Shown here: piece after piece, positions 63,698-64,000 of the stretch
How the letters are laid out: each line of letters opens with the position of its first letter
Numbering within the stretch: the first letter of the stretch is position 1
NCBI GenBank assembly: GCA_027620655.1
Contig: JAQCDS010000007.1
Span: 1 to 64,000, forward strand
DNA length: 64,000 nt
Direction of reading: 5' to 3'
DNA from: Bacteroidota bacterium
GTDB lineage: Bacteria > Bacteroidota > Bacteroidia > Flavobacteriales > Flavobacteriaceae
The notes under the pieces: generated by a model
What the model was told of the DNA's origin: nothing
The model's database searches: none
The model's input: the letters and a program-made list of their open reading frames with translations, nothing else
Made by a program: the position numbers and the translations under genes

Positions 63698-64000
63698 ATG
63701 AAACAACTTTTAAAATTCATACTAATATTTTCTATAATTTCTTGTCATTCAAACCCTGAGCACAACAGTTTAGTTTCAGCTAAAATAAAAGGCCTTCAAA
63801 AAGGAACTGTTTATTTACAAAAATTTCAAGACACGGTATATATCACACTAGATTCTTTAAATGTTAAAGGAAAAGAAACAGTACAACTTGGGTGCCAACT
63901 CGAAGAACCAGAAGTATTGTATTTGAGTTTATCCAAAGCAATAGATGCCAAACGCATTCCGTTTTTTGCTGAGGCAGGATCGACAACAATTGAAACTAAT
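63698..64000 (+). CDS. DUF4369 lipoprotein (partial, N-terminal 101 residues)
   Basis: The ATG at 63698 begins MKQLLKFILIFSIISCHSN, a lipoprotein signal with Cys16. A DUF4369-type beta domain starts at about residue 26 (SAKIKGLQKGTVYLQKF, DTVYITLDSLNVKGKETVQL). The family usually continues into a thioredoxin (TlpA-like) domain, which would lie outside the window. It lies 28 bp after the DUF819 gene. Confidence 0.82.
   Translation, partial: MKQLLKFILIFSIISCHSNPEHNSLVSAKIKGLQKGTVYLQKFQDTVYITLDSLNVKGKETVQLGCQLEEPEVLYLSLSKAIDAKRIPFFAEAGSTTIETN

Noticed and set aside
1-64000. CRISPR arrays, tRNA or rRNA genes and prophage
   Set aside because: No regularly spaced repeats, cloverleaf sequences, rRNA-like segments or phage structural genes were seen when reading both strands.

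Overview
The window looks like a piece of the chromosome of a marine-type member of the Flavobacteriaceae (Bacteroidota). It is AT-rich. It encodes several type IX secretion (T9SS) cargo proteins with type A or type B (gliding-motility) C-terminal sorting domains, a GLPGLI-family protein, a bacterial PUR-domain protein, the DUF4295 ribosomal-protein neighbour, BshC of bacillithiol synthesis and a TonB-dependent receptor. Many genes are preceded by the Bacteroidota promoter pattern TTG-N17-23-TAnnTTTG. Most genes recognised here are ordinary chromosomal genes. No tRNA, rRNA, CRISPR array or phage was seen. Homology statements come from reading motifs, not from database searches.

Layout. 1-392: the end of an IS6-family insertion sequence, cut by the window edge. 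399-17821: an accessory, cell-surface-rich block. It holds a 1456-residue secreted protein with phosphotransfer-like and ATP-grasp-like segments, a histidine phosphatase, a three-gene probable metal-uptake operon (His/Cys-rich small protein, TonB receptor, acidic lipoprotein), a BNR-repeat T9SS protein, an alkaline phosphatase lipoprotein, a type B T9SS protein, a GLPGLI protein and a CotH-family lipoprotein. 17895-28065: a carbon/nitrogen node with glutamate synthase (gltD, gltB), an outer-membrane porin behind a two-site palindromic operator, and PEP carboxylase (ppc).

28324-42734: housekeeping genes. These are a nitronate monooxygenase-like flavoprotein, pyrD-lysE, pepT, nusB-DUF1573-yajC, an ABC exporter, PUR, csaA, a thioredoxin-fold protein, a LysM/periplasmic-binding fusion, guaA and bshC. 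43038-43781: a T9SS cargo gene broken by one in-frame stop. 43786-48404: rpmB-rpmG-DUF4295-ftsY-amidase-rimO. 48492-54261: recR-glycosyltransferase, then an operon of a 2-oxoacid dehydrogenase E2, an exonuclease, an FAH-family hydrolase and cinA. 54425-64000: a sodium/solute symporter, a CoA-binding protein, FabH-like KAS III, htpG, a VanX-like dipeptidase, AlkB, an alpha/beta hydrolase, a DUF1648 and a DUF819 membrane protein, and the start of a DUF4369 lipoprotein.

The most unusual signals are these: the secreted protein with a permuted PEP-synthase-like core beside an IS element; the paired CCCTA-N6/7-TAGGG sites, five helical turns apart, in front of the porin; the nonsense-interrupted T9SS gene; the LysM plus LpoA-like fusion next to guaA; and a guaA promoter placed so close to the ATG that the message may be leaderless.
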